DNA from: Knufia peltigerae
Taxonomy: Eukaryota > Ascomycota > Eurotiomycetes > Chaetothyriales > Trichomeriaceae
DNA: 52,585 nucleotides
Direction of reading: 5' to 3'
NCBI GenBank assembly: GCA_030247855.1
Contig: JAPDRN010000190.1
Span: 1-52,585 of the forward strand
Part shown: piece after piece, positions 7,360 to 15,552 of the stretch
Position numbering within the stretch: position 1 is the first letter of the stretch
How the letters are laid out: each line of letters opens with the position of its first letter
The notes under the pieces: model-generated
The model's database searches: none
What the model saw: only the letters and a program-made list of their open reading frames with translations
Told to the model about the DNA's origin: nothing
Made by a program: the position numbers and the translations under genes

Positions 7360-8037
7360 CTATTCTCCACCGCGGGATGACAGGCTGTCCCAGATCCGCC
7401 CATTACGTTGCTCGGGGGTGGTGACATTGATGACCGCCTGTTCGCCCAAGCGATCACGCAACTGCCGCAGATACAAGCTGCGTGGCGCAGCGACCTGCCC
7501 CATCGATTGCACGATGCCGGCCGGCTCCTCTGGCGGGAACTTGCCGGCGGCGATGGAGCCGACCTGTCCCACGCTCCAGTTCATCGCGAAGGGCGGCGCC
7601 TGCACGACGTAGATGTCGTGCTCGGTGTTCCAGAACATCTGTTGTGCACCTGCCCAGCCATGCCCCGATCCACTGTATCGCCGGTTCTGGGCGCGCAGCA
7701 TGTAGCCCTTGGTGTTGTCATACAGAATGCCGGTAGACCAGCGGTGATGCGGACCGCTGTCGTTGCTGTCGCCTACAGCGAGACAATCGAGGAATACGTT
7801 GGGACCAGGTACCCGCGCGCCGATGACGAAAGTATGTCTACCACCTTGGTTGTAGCAGCGCTGGATGAGGTCCCATGAGGCAGATCTCGACGCTTCTACT
7901 CGCACTTGCTCCAGCCGGTCCGGCTGCAGCCGCGGCCAATGGTCCTTTTGCCCGTGCCGTCGGCGGGGACAGAACAATTCGCGCCAGTGCCACGCACTTG
8001 GCAATCGCGCGGATCCGGTCAGGGACTCCTCCGCCAT
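7360..8037 (-). pseudogene. remnant of a secreted beta-helix (pectate-lyase-like) protein
   Basis: The last ~170 residues have features of the C-terminal end of large secreted right-handed beta-helix proteins: GRHTFVIGARVPGPNVFLDC, GPHHRWSTGILYDN, GSGHGWAGAQQMFWN and a closing SLYLRQLRDRLGEQA. Such proteins are usually 400 aa or more with a signal peptide. Here the N-terminal part is missing and the first ~50 residues read like frame-shifted sequence. No upstream minus-strand frame supplies the rest. I read it as a truncated, decayed gene; exact break points cannot be set. Confidence 0.6.
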
Positions 8038-8311
8038 CCGGCCTCAGCTCAATGCAATCTTCTCGGAACTCGAGTCCGGGTTCTCACTCTTCAGGCCGTG
8101 GGTGCTTCTCCACTTTGGTCCAGTCGAGTAACAGATCACTCCTGTTCGACCGGGGTCCGGCCCAATATTTCACTCCGGCTCAAGCCGTTTCATGGTTCGG
8201 CGTGATTCTGAATTAACGAACGCTCGCTTCTGGCCGGAAGCAAACATTGAGCTCGTACAGGTGCGTTGCGATGATGCATGCCACAGGGCACGTGATCCAG
8301 GGAAGACTCAT

Positions 8312-8782
8312 TTGAACAGCACCCCGACAGCGAAGGTCCTGTTCCGAGTGCCTGACGGCGATGGCGGCGTCATCGTCGAGACGCTCTGGGCTATCCCGAT
8401 TGGCGAAGATCGCTATCAACTGGACAACTCCCCCTTCTTCGCTTACGACGTTTCCTGGGAGGACATCGTCTTTGCGCCCTTCAACGATGCGGAGGGGATG
8501 CCAACCTTTGAATCTGTGGTTCGGCCATCAGGTAATCGTACTATTCGCATCATATTTGACCTGCCCATCTTTTCAGGTAACTCGTCTGACGCCGTAATCC
8601 AAGGTCTGACAGCACTGGGTTGCAGCTATGAGGGCGCCAACGACCGCTACATATCCGTGAACATTCCCGCCACGGTGGACCTGCAAGCCGTGTGCGCGTA
8701 CCTCATTCATCATGAGGCGCACTGGGAGCACGCGGACCCGCGTTACGTCGCGATCTACCCGGACGGCGACAACGCAACCTGA
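8312..8782 (+). CDS. DUF4265 domain protein
   Basis: About 156 aa. The order AKVLFRVPDGDGGVIVETLW, then IGEDRYQLDNSPFFAYDVS and ESVVRPSGNRTIRI fits DUF4265, a small family without a known biochemical role. The open frame reaches back to an ATG at 8192, but that start has no ribosome-binding site and the extra 40 residues do not look conserved. The TTG at 8312 has GGGAAG about 6 nt upstream and gives the expected N-terminus. It sits in a region of mixed composition with a decayed gene on one side and an antitoxin-like gene on the other. Confidence 0.7.
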   Translation: MNSTPTAKVLFRVPDGDGGVIVETLWAIPIGEDRYQLDNSPFFAYDVSWEDIVFAPFNDAEGMPTFESVVRPSGNRTIRIIFDLPIFSGNSSDAVIQGLTALGCSYEGANDRYISVNIPATVDLQAVCAYLIHHEAHWEHADPRYVAIYPDGDNAT

Positions 8783-8943
8783 AGCAAGCACCGTCGGCGG
8801 CACGCCTGCATCAGCGTGCGGCGGGGATCCGCTCTTGGCCGGAAGGACACGGACCACCAGATGCGCCATAGATGCGCCGTTTGTTCAATCCAACTTGTCC
8901 TCGGCCAGACATGATCTATCGGTCCCAATGCAATCTCGCACCG

Positions 8944-9303
8944 ATGACAGATTCCGATAAGTGCCGTTCGCCAATCCAAAGTACCTTCCGACGTTGTGTC
9001 ATCGGCGGAGAACGAAAGGACAGATCGGCCCCACCGCAGGTAACGGATGGGGCGATAGCCTTCTCCACCCTGTCTTCCCTGGCCGCTGTATTGAGCGATG
9101 AGAACCGCCGGCTGTTGCGCCTGTTGCGCGAACTTCAACCCAGGTCGCTCACCCAACTGTCTGAGCACTGCGGGCGCAAGGTTCCAAGCCTTTCTCGTAC
9201 CCTTCGGATGATGGAAGGCTATGGGCTGGTTGAACTGAAGCGGGTCGGGGCGTCTGTCGTGCCATCTGCCATGGCCACGCGCTTTCTCATAGAGCTCGAT
9301 TAG
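8944..9303 (+). CDS. HTH protein resembling TumA/HVO_A0114-type antitoxins
   Basis: Protein of 119 aa from the ATG at 8944; no clear ribosome-binding site is seen, so the start is uncertain. The C-terminal 80 aa are a winged-helix domain: AFSTLSSLAAVLSDENRRLL, LTQLSEHCGRKVPSLSRTL and MEGYGLVELKRVG. This order, with the FSTL...LAAVLS lead-in, resembles the HVO_A0114/TumA group, often paired with a small TumE toxin encoded upstream. No TumE-like gene is visible here; the upstream neighbour is DUF4265. Confidence 0.55.
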   Translation: MTDSDKCRSPIQSTFRRCVIGGERKDRSAPPQVTDGAIAFSTLSSLAAVLSDENRRLLRLLRELQPRSLTQLSEHCGRKVPSLSRTLRMMEGYGLVELKRVGASVVPSAMATRFLIELD

Positions 9304-9538
9304 AGCCACACTGTACCGCCCAATTGCGGAGTTCTGTCGCCATTGCCTCGCTGAGGTGACAGCACACTACGCTGGCAACCACGAACCATGTCGCATATTC
9401 CTCAATCGCTTAGGGCCCTTGCGCCATCGGCGTGTGGGGCGGCTTAACAGCGTGGGAGAATGCTGAAAGCGTCTTGCATCAAGCGTTGAATGCAACTTGT
9501 CTGATTGGCGTTACGCGGCCACAGAGGTACAGATGACG

Positions 9539-9748
9539 GGCCATCGAAAAAGGATGGCCGGGCATCGAAAACCCGTGAGATCACACACGTTGTTTACGCT
9601 TGCCGGCCGGCGTCACCCCGCGTGGCGCCGGCTGGCAATCCGTCTGCCGGCTACGGCGGGCGGAGCGTGGAGGCCTTGCGCCTGCCGGACTTATGCGTGA
9701 TCTCCCGGTTTTCGAGCCACGTCTCCGCCCGCCACCCTTATGTGGCGG
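9539..9748 (+). other. multi-hairpin structured leader upstream of the 9779 gene
   Basis: The 475-bp gap 9304-9778 holds nested inverted repeats. There is a 7-bp hairpin at 9539-9559, a long imperfect stem whose arms at 9565-9587 and 9694-9715 pair over about 20 of 23 positions (shared word TCGAAAACC), an inner hairpin at 9601-9637 and a 7-bp hairpin at 9729-9748 ending 30 nt before the next start codon. The enclosed segment is much richer in GC than the flanks. It could be a structured RNA leader or a mobile palindromic element. The stretch 9304-9538 shows nothing I can name. Confidence 0.5.
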
Positions 9749-9778
9749 CTACCGTCTGTCCTGCACGGAGCTCCAGCC

Positions 9779-10147
9779 ATGACTACACCGGAATTCCCTC
9801 GCCCCCACCCCTATCGCGTTGCGGGCGATGAGGTATCAGAGCAACCACCTGCGCTCGACCCCACGGCTTTCATTGCCACCCTGACGCGGATTGGAAAAGG
9901 CGCAGCCGCCGATGGCCAACCCTGGCCGGAGCGTCACCAGATGCCCGGCCGCCGCATGGCGCTGGCCGATGCGGACTGCGCACTGGCGGGCCTGCGCGTA
10001 GCGCTGGAAATGCTGCTGGCGGCCGAGCGGGTCCGCCAGAACGGCCCGGACGACGAATACGTGGGCGATCGGGTGATGGAAGGCCTGATGATGGCGTGCC
10101 TGGCGCTGACCGCGCAGGTCAGCGCGCGGATGCGGCCGGAGGAATAA
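9779..10147 (+). CDS. small hypothetical protein, 122 aa
   Basis: The N-terminus MTTPEFPRPHPYRV is followed by a mainly helical protein with ADADCALAGLRVALEMLLAA in the middle and a second helix-rich segment near the end. There is no signal peptide. The GGAG at 9767-9770 supports the ATG at 9779; the longer frame from 9740 overlaps the leader hairpins. I do not recognise a named family. The elaborate leader suggests post-transcriptional control. Confidence 0.65.
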   Translation: MTTPEFPRPHPYRVAGDEVSEQPPALDPTAFIATLTRIGKGAAADGQPWPERHQMPGRRMALADADCALAGLRVALEMLLAAERVRQNGPDDEYVGDRVMEGLMMACLALTAQVSARMRPEE

Positions 10148-10177
10148 CGCCGGCAACGCTTCCGGCGTTACCGCCCA

Positions 10178-10855
10178 TCATTCGCAGGGATCGCCTTCTT
10201 CCTTCAGCATCGCCTCGTCCACCGGCCGCTCGCGCTCGATCAGGGCGCGCTGCTCCGCAGTCGGCTCGCCCAGCCACCACACTTTGCAGCGGGCGGTAAG
10301 GCGACCGACCATCTTCGATTGCGTCGGCGAGTACAGCATCGCCAACGCGGTGGTCGGGCACTGGTGCGCCTGGCAGGCGGTGTAGAGCCACCACGGCTCG
10401 CCCTGCAGCACCATCAGTTCGCCGGGTCCGCTGGGACCGCTCAGCAGGCGTTCGCGCAGGGAGGGGATGCTCTTGTCGGGCGATTCGGCCGCCGCAGTGT
10501 TCTTCATCAGGGCGTCGAACGCGGCCAGCACCTTCGGGTCCTTGCGGCCGCAGTCGTCCACGGTGTTGCCGCCGACCAGGGTGAAGAAATAGGTGGCCAG
10601 CGGATTATCCGCGCAGGTGAGTTCGGCGCCGGGGGTCTCTCCTTCTGGCTCACCTTCGTTGTCCCACACCGAAGGGTCCACGCCGTCTTCGATGGAAGGC
10701 TCGTTCTTGACCACCGTGGCCGTGGCGGCTGGGGCTTGCGTCGGCGCAGCAGTAGTTGCGGGTGCGGCTGCGGTGCCTGCTTCCGGTGCCGGTGCCTGCG
10801 TACACGCGGCCAGCAACGCGACCAGCCCTGCCATTCCCATCATTCGAGACTTCAT
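10178..10855 (-). CDS. Ivy-type lysozyme-inhibitor lipoprotein
   Basis: Protein of 225 aa. The signal peptide ends in the lipobox LLAAC (Cys18), followed by an alanine/threonine/proline-rich linker to about residue 50. The C-terminal domain holds WLYTACQAHQCPTTALAMLY, resembling the C-x-x-H-x-C loop of Ivy, the periplasmic inhibitor of C-type lysozymes. Here it would be anchored to a membrane, a difference from soluble E. coli Ivy. AGGACAGGG supports the ATG at 10855. Assignment rests on this loop and overall size. Confidence 0.65.
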   Translation of the reverse strand: MKSRMMGMAGLVALLAACTQAPAPEAGTAAAPATTAAPTQAPAATATVVKNEPSIEDGVDPSVWDNEGEPEGETPGAELTCADNPLATYFFTLVGGNTVDDCGRKDPKVLAAFDALMKNTAAAESPDKSIPSLRERLLSGPSGPGELMVLQGEPWWLYTACQAHQCPTTALAMLYSPTQSKMVGRLTARCKVWWLGEPTAEQRALIERERPVDEAMLKEEGDPCE

Positions 10856-10963
10856 TCCCTGTCCTGTGTGCATTCGCCCAGCTGGCGCCCGCGTGATTCT
10901 ACCCGCCAGCCAAGATGGATACTCTGGCAGCCACGCCTTCCATCACCGCCAGGATGCAGACGC

Positions 10964-11440
10964 ATGCGCCGTTCAAGACTTGCCGTGATTCTCATCAGTG
11001 GCCTGTTGATGGCCGGGCCCGTCATTGCGCAGGAGTCCGCTGCGCCCTCGGCCGCCGCACGTGTTGCCGATGTCACCCTGCCCGCTGCGCTGGATCGCGT
11101 GCTGCGCGATTACGAACAGGCGTGGCGCACCGGTGATGCGAAGGCATTGGCGGGATTGTTCGCCGAGGACGGCTTCATCCTGCAGAGCAACCAGCCGCCT
11201 GTGCGCGGGCGCGCGGCGATCGAGGCAGCGTATGCCGGCCAGGGAAGCAGCCCGTTGCGGCTGCGTGCGCTGGCCTTTGCCGCAGAGGAAACCACGGGCT
11301 ACATCGTCGGTGCCTATACCTACGGCAACAACGTGGGCGATACCGGGAAGTTCACGCTGACGTTGAAGCGGGTAGCGGATGGGCCGTGGATGATCTTTTC
11401 GGACATGGACAACACCAACGCGCCGCCGCGGCCGCGATGA
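10964..11440 (+). CDS. secreted SnoaL/DUF4440-like (NTF2-fold) protein
   Basis: Protein of 158 aa with signal peptide RLAVILISGLLMAGPVIAQ. The mature part shows the NTF2-like pattern: RDYEQAWRTGDAKALAGLFA, DGFILQSNQPPVRGRAAIEA and a closing WMIFSDMDN. Such domains act as small enzymes or binding modules; no substrate can be named. AGGA at about 10951 supports the ATG at 10964. It is followed by a GTAG repeat and a terminator shared with gpsA. Confidence 0.75.
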   Translation: MRRSRLAVILISGLLMAGPVIAQESAAPSAAARVADVTLPAALDRVLRDYEQAWRTGDAKALAGLFAEDGFILQSNQPPVRGRAAIEAAYAGQGSSPLRLRALAFAAEETTGYIVGAYTYGNNVGDTGKFTLTLKRVADGPWMIFSDMDNTNAPPRPR

Positions 11441-11459
11441 TGGGCGCTACGGGTTCCAC

Positions 11460-11486
11460 AGTAGATCCACGCCATGCGTGGATGGG
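11460..11486 (+). repeat. SMAG-like GTAG palindrome, single
   Basis: AGTAGATCCACGCCATGCGT forms a short hairpin with the following GGAT, and a GTAG lies at its foot. It lies between two convergent genes, a usual position for SMAG/REP elements. Confidence 0.6.
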
Positions 11487-11502
11487 TTTCGCGCACGCAC
11501 AA

Positions 11503-11531
11503 AAAAACCCCGGCGCTGGGCCGGGGTTTTT
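11503..11531. terminator. bidirectional Rho-independent terminator
   Basis: A 12-bp stem AAAAACCCCGGC / GCCGGGGTTTTT with a 5-nt loop lies between the convergent NTF2-like gene (+) and gpsA (-). A-tract and T-tract are part of the stem, so it can serve both strands. Confidence 0.85.
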
Positions 11532-11535
11532 CGAT

Positions 11536-12561
11536 TCACTTGAACAGCGTGTCCGGATATTCCGGTTTCTGTTCGCGTGCCAACAGCGCACGCAATCCTT
11601 CTTCCGGGGTCTGCTCGCCATGCAGCACGGCGCGCACGCGATCGGAGATGGGCAGGTCGATGCCATGACGGCGCGCCTGTCGCATCACTTCGTCGGCGGT
11701 CTGCACCGACTCGACCACCTGGCCGATCTCGCGGATGGCGTCCTGCAGCGTCTGCCCGCGGCCCAGGGCCAGGCCCAGGCGACGGTTGCGCGACAGGTCG
11801 CCGGTGCAGGTCAGCACCAGATCGCCCAGGCCCGCGAGGCCCATCAGCGTTTCCGGCTTGGCGCCGATCGCTGCGGCCAGGCGCAGCATCTCGTTGAGGC
11901 CACGGGTGATCAGGCCGGCACGGGCGTTCAAGCCCAGCTGCATGCCATCGGCCACGCCGGTAGCCACGGCCAGCACGTTCTTCATCGCACCGCCCAGCTC
12001 GGCACCGACCATGTCGTCGCCGGTGTAGGCGCGGAACGCCGGACCATGCATCGCCTCGGCCACCGTCTGCGCGAACTCGGGCACGTCGCCGTGCACGGTG
12101 ATCGCGGTCGGCAGGCCCAGGGTGACTTCCTTCGCGAATGACGGCCCGGTGACAACGGCCAGTGGCACGTCCTCACCCAGCACTTCGCGTGCCACTTCAT
12201 GCAGGAAGCGGCCGGAGCCGGGCTCGAAGCCCTTGGTTGCCCAGGCCACGCCGGCACCAGCCGGACGCAGCGGCGCCAGCGCGCGCACGGTTTCACCGAA
12301 TGCATGCGACGGGGTCACCACCAGAATCCAGGCGGCACCTTCCACCGCCGACGCGAGGTCGGTAGTGGCGCGCAGCGATTCCGGCAACGGAATGCCCGGC
12401 AGGTAGCGCGGATTCTCGTGGCGCTGGTCGATGGCCTCAACCACGGCGGCATCGCGCCCCCACAGCACGGTCTGGCGACCGTGCCGGGCGAGCAGCGTAG
12501 CCAGCGCGGTTCCCCAGGAACCGGCGCCGAGTACGGCAATCTTGTCAGCGGTAGTGCTCAT
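11536..12561 (-). CDS. gpsA: NAD(P)H-dependent glycerol-3-phosphate dehydrogenase
   Basis: Protein of 341 aa. It reduces dihydroxyacetone phosphate to sn-glycerol-3-phosphate for phospholipid synthesis in the cytoplasm. The Rossmann motif KIAVLGAGSWGTALA lies at the N-terminus, ATKGFEPGSGRFLHE and VVTGPSFAKEV in the middle, and the C-terminal domain has GLGDLVLTCTGDLSRNRR. Length matches the family. It is the last gene of a rhodanese-secB-gpsA run, an order also seen in E. coli. Confidence 0.96.
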   Translation of the reverse strand: MSTTADKIAVLGAGSWGTALATLLARHGRQTVLWGRDAAVVEAIDQRHENPRYLPGIPLPESLRATTDLASAVEGAAWILVVTPSHAFGETVRALAPLRPAGAGVAWATKGFEPGSGRFLHEVAREVLGEDVPLAVVTGPSFAKEVTLGLPTAITVHGDVPEFAQTVAEAMHGPAFRAYTGDDMVGAELGGAMKNVLAVATGVADGMQLGLNARAGLITRGLNEMLRLAAAIGAKPETLMGLAGLGDLVLTCTGDLSRNRRLGLALGRGQTLQDAIREIGQVVESVQTADEVMRQARRHGIDLPISDRVRAVLHGEQTPEEGLRALLAREQKPEYPDTLFK

Positions 12562-12581
12562 CCGTGACGTCGCGGCCGGGA

Positions 12582-13100
12582 TCAGGCGTTGCCGACCGGC
12601 TCGGAGTCAGCCAGCGACGGTGCGTCGCCCTGCTCCTGGCGCTGGCGCAGGGTTTCTGCGTACAGGCCTTCGAAGTTGATCGGCTGCAGGAAGAACGGCG
12701 GGAAGCCGCCGGCCTGGATCAGGTCGCTGACCAGCTGGCGCACGTACGGGAACAGGATGTTCGGGCACTGGGTGCCGAGCAGCACGTCGATCGACTGCGG
12801 GTCCAGGCCGACCAGGCCGAACACGCCGGCCTGCTTCACTTCGGCCACGTACGCGGTGCGCTCGCCGGCCTGGCAGGTCAGGGTCACGGCCAGCACGACT
12901 TCAAAGGCATTCTCGCCCAGACGCTGGACCTGCTGGTTCAGGTTGAGCTGCAGTTCCGGCTGCACCTGGTCGTTGAAGATCGACGGGGCATTCGGCGACT
13001 CGAAGGAAACGTCCTTGACGTAGATCTTCTCGACGGTGAACGCGGGGCCGGTGGCGGCATCGACCGGCGCGACAGCGCCGTTGGTGGTCTCTTCGGACAT
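12582..13100 (-). CDS. secB: protein-export chaperone SecB
   Basis: Protein of 172 aa. A cytoplasmic tetrameric chaperone that keeps preproteins unfolded and delivers them to SecA. Family signatures are FTVEKIYVKDVSFESPNAP, the NLNQQVQ strand, QAGVFGLVG and NILFPYVRQLVSDLIQAGGF. The frame extends to 13190, but the ATG at 13100 gives the standard MSEE N-terminus. It lies 20 bp upstream of gpsA and about 100 bp downstream of the rhodanese gene, probably in one operon. Confidence 0.96.
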   Translation of the reverse strand: MSEETTNGAVAPVDAATGPAFTVEKIYVKDVSFESPNAPSIFNDQVQPELQLNLNQQVQRLGENAFEVVLAVTLTCQAGERTAYVAEVKQAGVFGLVGLDPQSIDVLLGTQCPNILFPYVRQLVSDLIQAGGFPPFFLQPINFEGLYAETLRQRQEQGDAPSLADSEPVGNA

Positions 13101-13199
13101 TTCCAGTAACTCCAGTGAATGCAATGAAAACGATGGTCGAATTACTGCGATGGGGGCGGCGGAGGGCGCAAACAAGGCCACATCCGCCACCGCCTGCGA

Positions 13200-13637
13200 T
13201 CAGTTGCGGCCCTTGACCAGCGGCAGTTCTGCCTGCTGCCACGCGGGGATGCCGCCGTCGAGCACGAAGACCTTCTCGAAGCCGGCCTTCTTCAGCGCCT
13301 TGGCGGCGGTCTCGGACGCGTTGCCGCTGCGGCACACCAGTACCACCGGGGCCTGCTTGGCGTTGGCCACCAGCTTGTGCTCGGGGCCGAATGCACTGGC
13401 CTGGGCACTGCGGCTGCCGGCGATATGGCCCTTTTCGAAATCGGCGCTGGGCGACAGATCAACCACCACCGTGCCGCCCGCGTTGATCAGCTGGGTCAGT
13501 TCGGCGGGCTTGATGCCCTTGAAGCCCCGGAACAGGCGGCGGATTTCGGTGACGATGAGGGCCACGGTCAGGCCGACCAGGGCCGCGGACAGCATCGGGT
13601 TTCGGCCTGCGAAGGCCAGCAACTCTTCGTAATTCAC
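13200..13637 (-). CDS. membrane-anchored rhodanese-like protein (YibN-type)
   Basis: Protein of 145 aa with one N-terminal membrane helix (LSAALVGLTVALIVTEI), then a rhodanese domain with the catalytic-loop cysteine in LVCRSGNAS and the closing VLDGGIPAWQQA. Rhodaneses transfer sulfane sulfur or act as sulfur carriers. In E. coli the equivalent yibN is followed by grxC, secB and gpsA; here grxC is absent from the cluster. The domain faces the cytoplasm if the helix is oriented N-out. Confidence 0.88.
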   Translation of the reverse strand: MNYEELLAFAGRNPMLSAALVGLTVALIVTEIRRLFRGFKGIKPAELTQLINAGGTVVVDLSPSADFEKGHIAGSRSAQASAFGPEHKLVANAKQAPVVLVCRSGNASETAAKALKKAGFEKVFVLDGGIPAWQQAELPLVKGRN

Positions 13638-13694
13638 TCAGGTCACGGGTCGATTAAGCGGGCGCCGATTGTCGCACAAGCCGGACGCGACCCG

Positions 13695-14126
13695 TCACTG
13701 CCCCTGCCAGAGGTCCGGCAGGCCCGCGCTTTGCCACCAGCGCTTGGCTTCCGGATCCCAGCGCCAGCGCTCGGTCACCACCACGGTGCGCTCGGCCTGG
13801 GTGTTCTGGTTGATCACCCCGATTTCGACCCGGCGCTCGACCTGGCCGCCTTCCAGCGATGCGCTACTGCGCTCGCGGTAGGACGACACGCGCAGTTGCG
13901 CATAGCGGTTGAGCTCGAATTCGGTCGGCGGCTTGGACTTGCGCAGCTGCGGGTCCAGATAGGCGATGGCGTCGTCCATGCTGCCCCAGCGGATGGTGGC
14001 GCCGTAGGCGATCTGGGTCTCTTCCAGCAGCTTGCGCTGCTTTCGGCTGAGGTCGTCGGCGGCAGCACCGGCGGCGGCGCTGAGCAGCAGCAGGGAACAC
14101 AGGAGGATCTGGATGAGGCGGCGCAT
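13695..14126 (-). CDS. secreted hypothetical protein
   Basis: Protein of 143 aa with signal peptide RRLIQILLCSLLLLSAAAGA. The mature part is charged and strand-rich (FELNRYAQLRVSSYRER, ERTVVVTERWRWDPEAKRWW). No named family is recognised, though it looks like a typical xanthomonad conserved periplasmic protein. It lies just downstream of the thioesterase gene on the same strand. Confidence 0.7.
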   Translation of the reverse strand: MRRLIQILLCSLLLLSAAAGAAADDLSRKQRKLLEETQIAYGATIRWGSMDDAIAYLDPQLRKSKPPTEFELNRYAQLRVSSYRERSSASLEGGQVERRVEIGVINQNTQAERTVVVTERWRWDPEAKRWWQSAGLPDLWQGQ

Positions 14127-14158
14127 CGGTGGGTTCCGCAGGGCGTCAGCCTGCCATC

Positions 14159-14626
14159 CTACCCTTTGGCGAAGGCAACGAAACGACCGCTGAATTCGGC
14201 CGCGGCCTTGCCATCGGCGCCGGGCTGGGTGGCGACAATGCTGATGCGGGCCTTGCCGCGCTGGCGGAAGGTGGCCAGGAAGGTGTCCCAGGCGCCGCTT
14301 CCGGTGGCTTCGGCGTGGGCATGCAGGTCTTCATAGACCGGCGCCAGATAGCGCAGGTTGCTGTCGGCCACGTAGACCTCGGCGTCGTGGCCGGCCAGGC
14401 GCAGGCGCAGGCTGACCAGTGCCCAGCCGGACAGGGTCAGCACCGAGGCCAGGCTGCCGCCGAACGCGTTGCCCTTGTCGTTGACGTTGGCCACCAGCGG
14501 CGCGGTGATGCGCAGCACGCCGTCGGCATAGCCATCCAGGCGGATCTGCATCGCGCGGACCGCCGGCATGCAGTCCAGCACGTCCTGCAGGGCAGCCAGC
14601 GAAGAGGTCAGGGCATCAACAGCCAT
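14159..14626 (-). CDS. YiiD C-terminal-type thioesterase
   Basis: Protein of 155 aa with a hotdog fold: ITAPLVANVNDKGNAFGGSL is the conserved helix-start motif of the YiiD_C (putative thioesterase) family, followed by strands LRLAGHDAEVYVADSNLRYL. The likely reaction is hydrolysis of an acyl-thioester. The frame runs to 14680, but that extension crosses into the hemD start; ATG 14626 gives MAVDALTSS. No strong ribosome-binding site is visible. The gene is divergent from hemD with 33 bp between the starts. Confidence 0.75.
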   Translation of the reverse strand: MAVDALTSSLAALQDVLDCMPAVRAMQIRLDGYADGVLRITAPLVANVNDKGNAFGGSLASVLTLSGWALVSLRLRLAGHDAEVYVADSNLRYLAPVYEDLHAHAEATGSGAWDTFLATFRQRGKARISIVATQPGADGKAAAEFSGRFVAFAKG

Positions 14627-14659
14627 CAGCAGCAACCACGACAACAAAGGGCCCGCATA

Positions 14660-15448
14660 ATGACGGGAATGGCCAACCATACGATACCCACTGGCTGGAC
14701 CCTGATCTCACTGCGCCCGCAGGGTCAGCAAGCGGCGCTGCGCCACGCCGCAGCAGGGCTGGGAGGCCGTACCGTCGCGCTTTCGCCCTGGCGGCTGCAA
14801 CGTCTGCAGGGCATTGCCGCATTGCAGCAATTACAACGGGCGCTGACCAGCGATCGGGTGGTGTTCACCAGCCCTGCGGCCGTGGCGGCGGCGGCCAGCC
14901 TGATACCGCTGGCGGCAGCGCAACGCAGCCCGTGGCTGACCGTGGGAGAAGGCACTGCGCGCGCGCTGCTGGCGCACGGTGTCGCCGACGTCCATGCGCC
15001 CCAGCGGATGGACAGCGAAGGCCTGCTGGCGATGCCGGCACTGGGCGATGTGCGGGGCATGCAGATCGGGTTGGTGACCGCGCCGGGAGGCCGTGGCCTG
15101 ATTGCCGCCGAACTGCAGGCCGCAGGCGCACAGATCACCCGCGCCGATGTCTATCAACGGCTGCCGCTGCGCTTGTCGCGGCGCATGCTGGCGCGCTTGG
15201 CCCGTTCCCCGACGCCTTGGCTGCTGGCCATCAGCAGCGGCGAGGCGTTGCAGCGTTTCTGGCAGCAGTTGCCGGCGCACTGGCAGCAGCGGCTGCAGGC
15301 GAACGCGATCGCGCTGGTGGCCAGCGACCGGCTGGGCGCGCAGGCGCAGGCGCTGGGGCTGACCCAGGTCGTGCGCAGCGAGGGTCCCACCCATCTTCAG
15401 TTGATCGCCGCTGCACACACGGCGCTCACCGGCCCGGCAGCGACCTGA
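14660..15448 (+). CDS. hemD: uroporphyrinogen-III synthase
   Basis: Protein of 262 aa. It closes and inverts ring D of hydroxymethylbilane to form uroporphyrinogen III, a common precursor of haem, sirohaem and cobalamin. The family is poorly conserved; visible signs are DRVVFTSPAAVAAAA, TVGEGTARALLAHGV, a GGRGLIAAELQAAGA segment and ISSGEALQRFW. Two ATGs are possible (14660, 14669). hemX and hemY follow, which secures the call. hemC is not next to it here. Confidence 0.9.
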   Translation: MTGMANHTIPTGWTLISLRPQGQQAALRHAAAGLGGRTVALSPWRLQRLQGIAALQQLQRALTSDRVVFTSPAAVAAAASLIPLAAAQRSPWLTVGEGTARALLAHGVADVHAPQRMDSEGLLAMPALGDVRGMQIGLVTAPGGRGLIAAELQAAGAQITRADVYQRLPLRLSRRMLARLARSPTPWLLAISSGEALQRFWQQLPAHWQQRLQANAIALVASDRLGAQAQALGLTQVVRSEGPTHLQLIAAAHTALTGPAAT

Positions 15449-15552
15449 ACAGGCACCCGGCCGTGGCTTGCCGGTGTCGTTGGCAACAGTGATGCTGTGC
15501 ACAACGCTGCCTGCCGGATCTGTTCCGGTGTTGCCGCCGACAAGGAAGCCCG

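Noticed and set aside
7875..8216. Plus-strand frame beginning MRQISTLLLALAPAGPAAAA, resembling a signal peptide
   Set aside because: It runs antisense to the beta-helix remnant, has no good ribosome-binding site, and the rest of the frame has no protein-like pattern.
8192..8311. N-terminal extension of the DUF4265 protein from ATG 8192
   Set aside because: There is no ribosome-binding site, and the added 40 residues do not resemble the family N-terminus.
13036..13632. 198-codon plus-strand frame opposite secB and the rhodanese gene
   Set aside because: Antisense shadow over two clearly identified genes.
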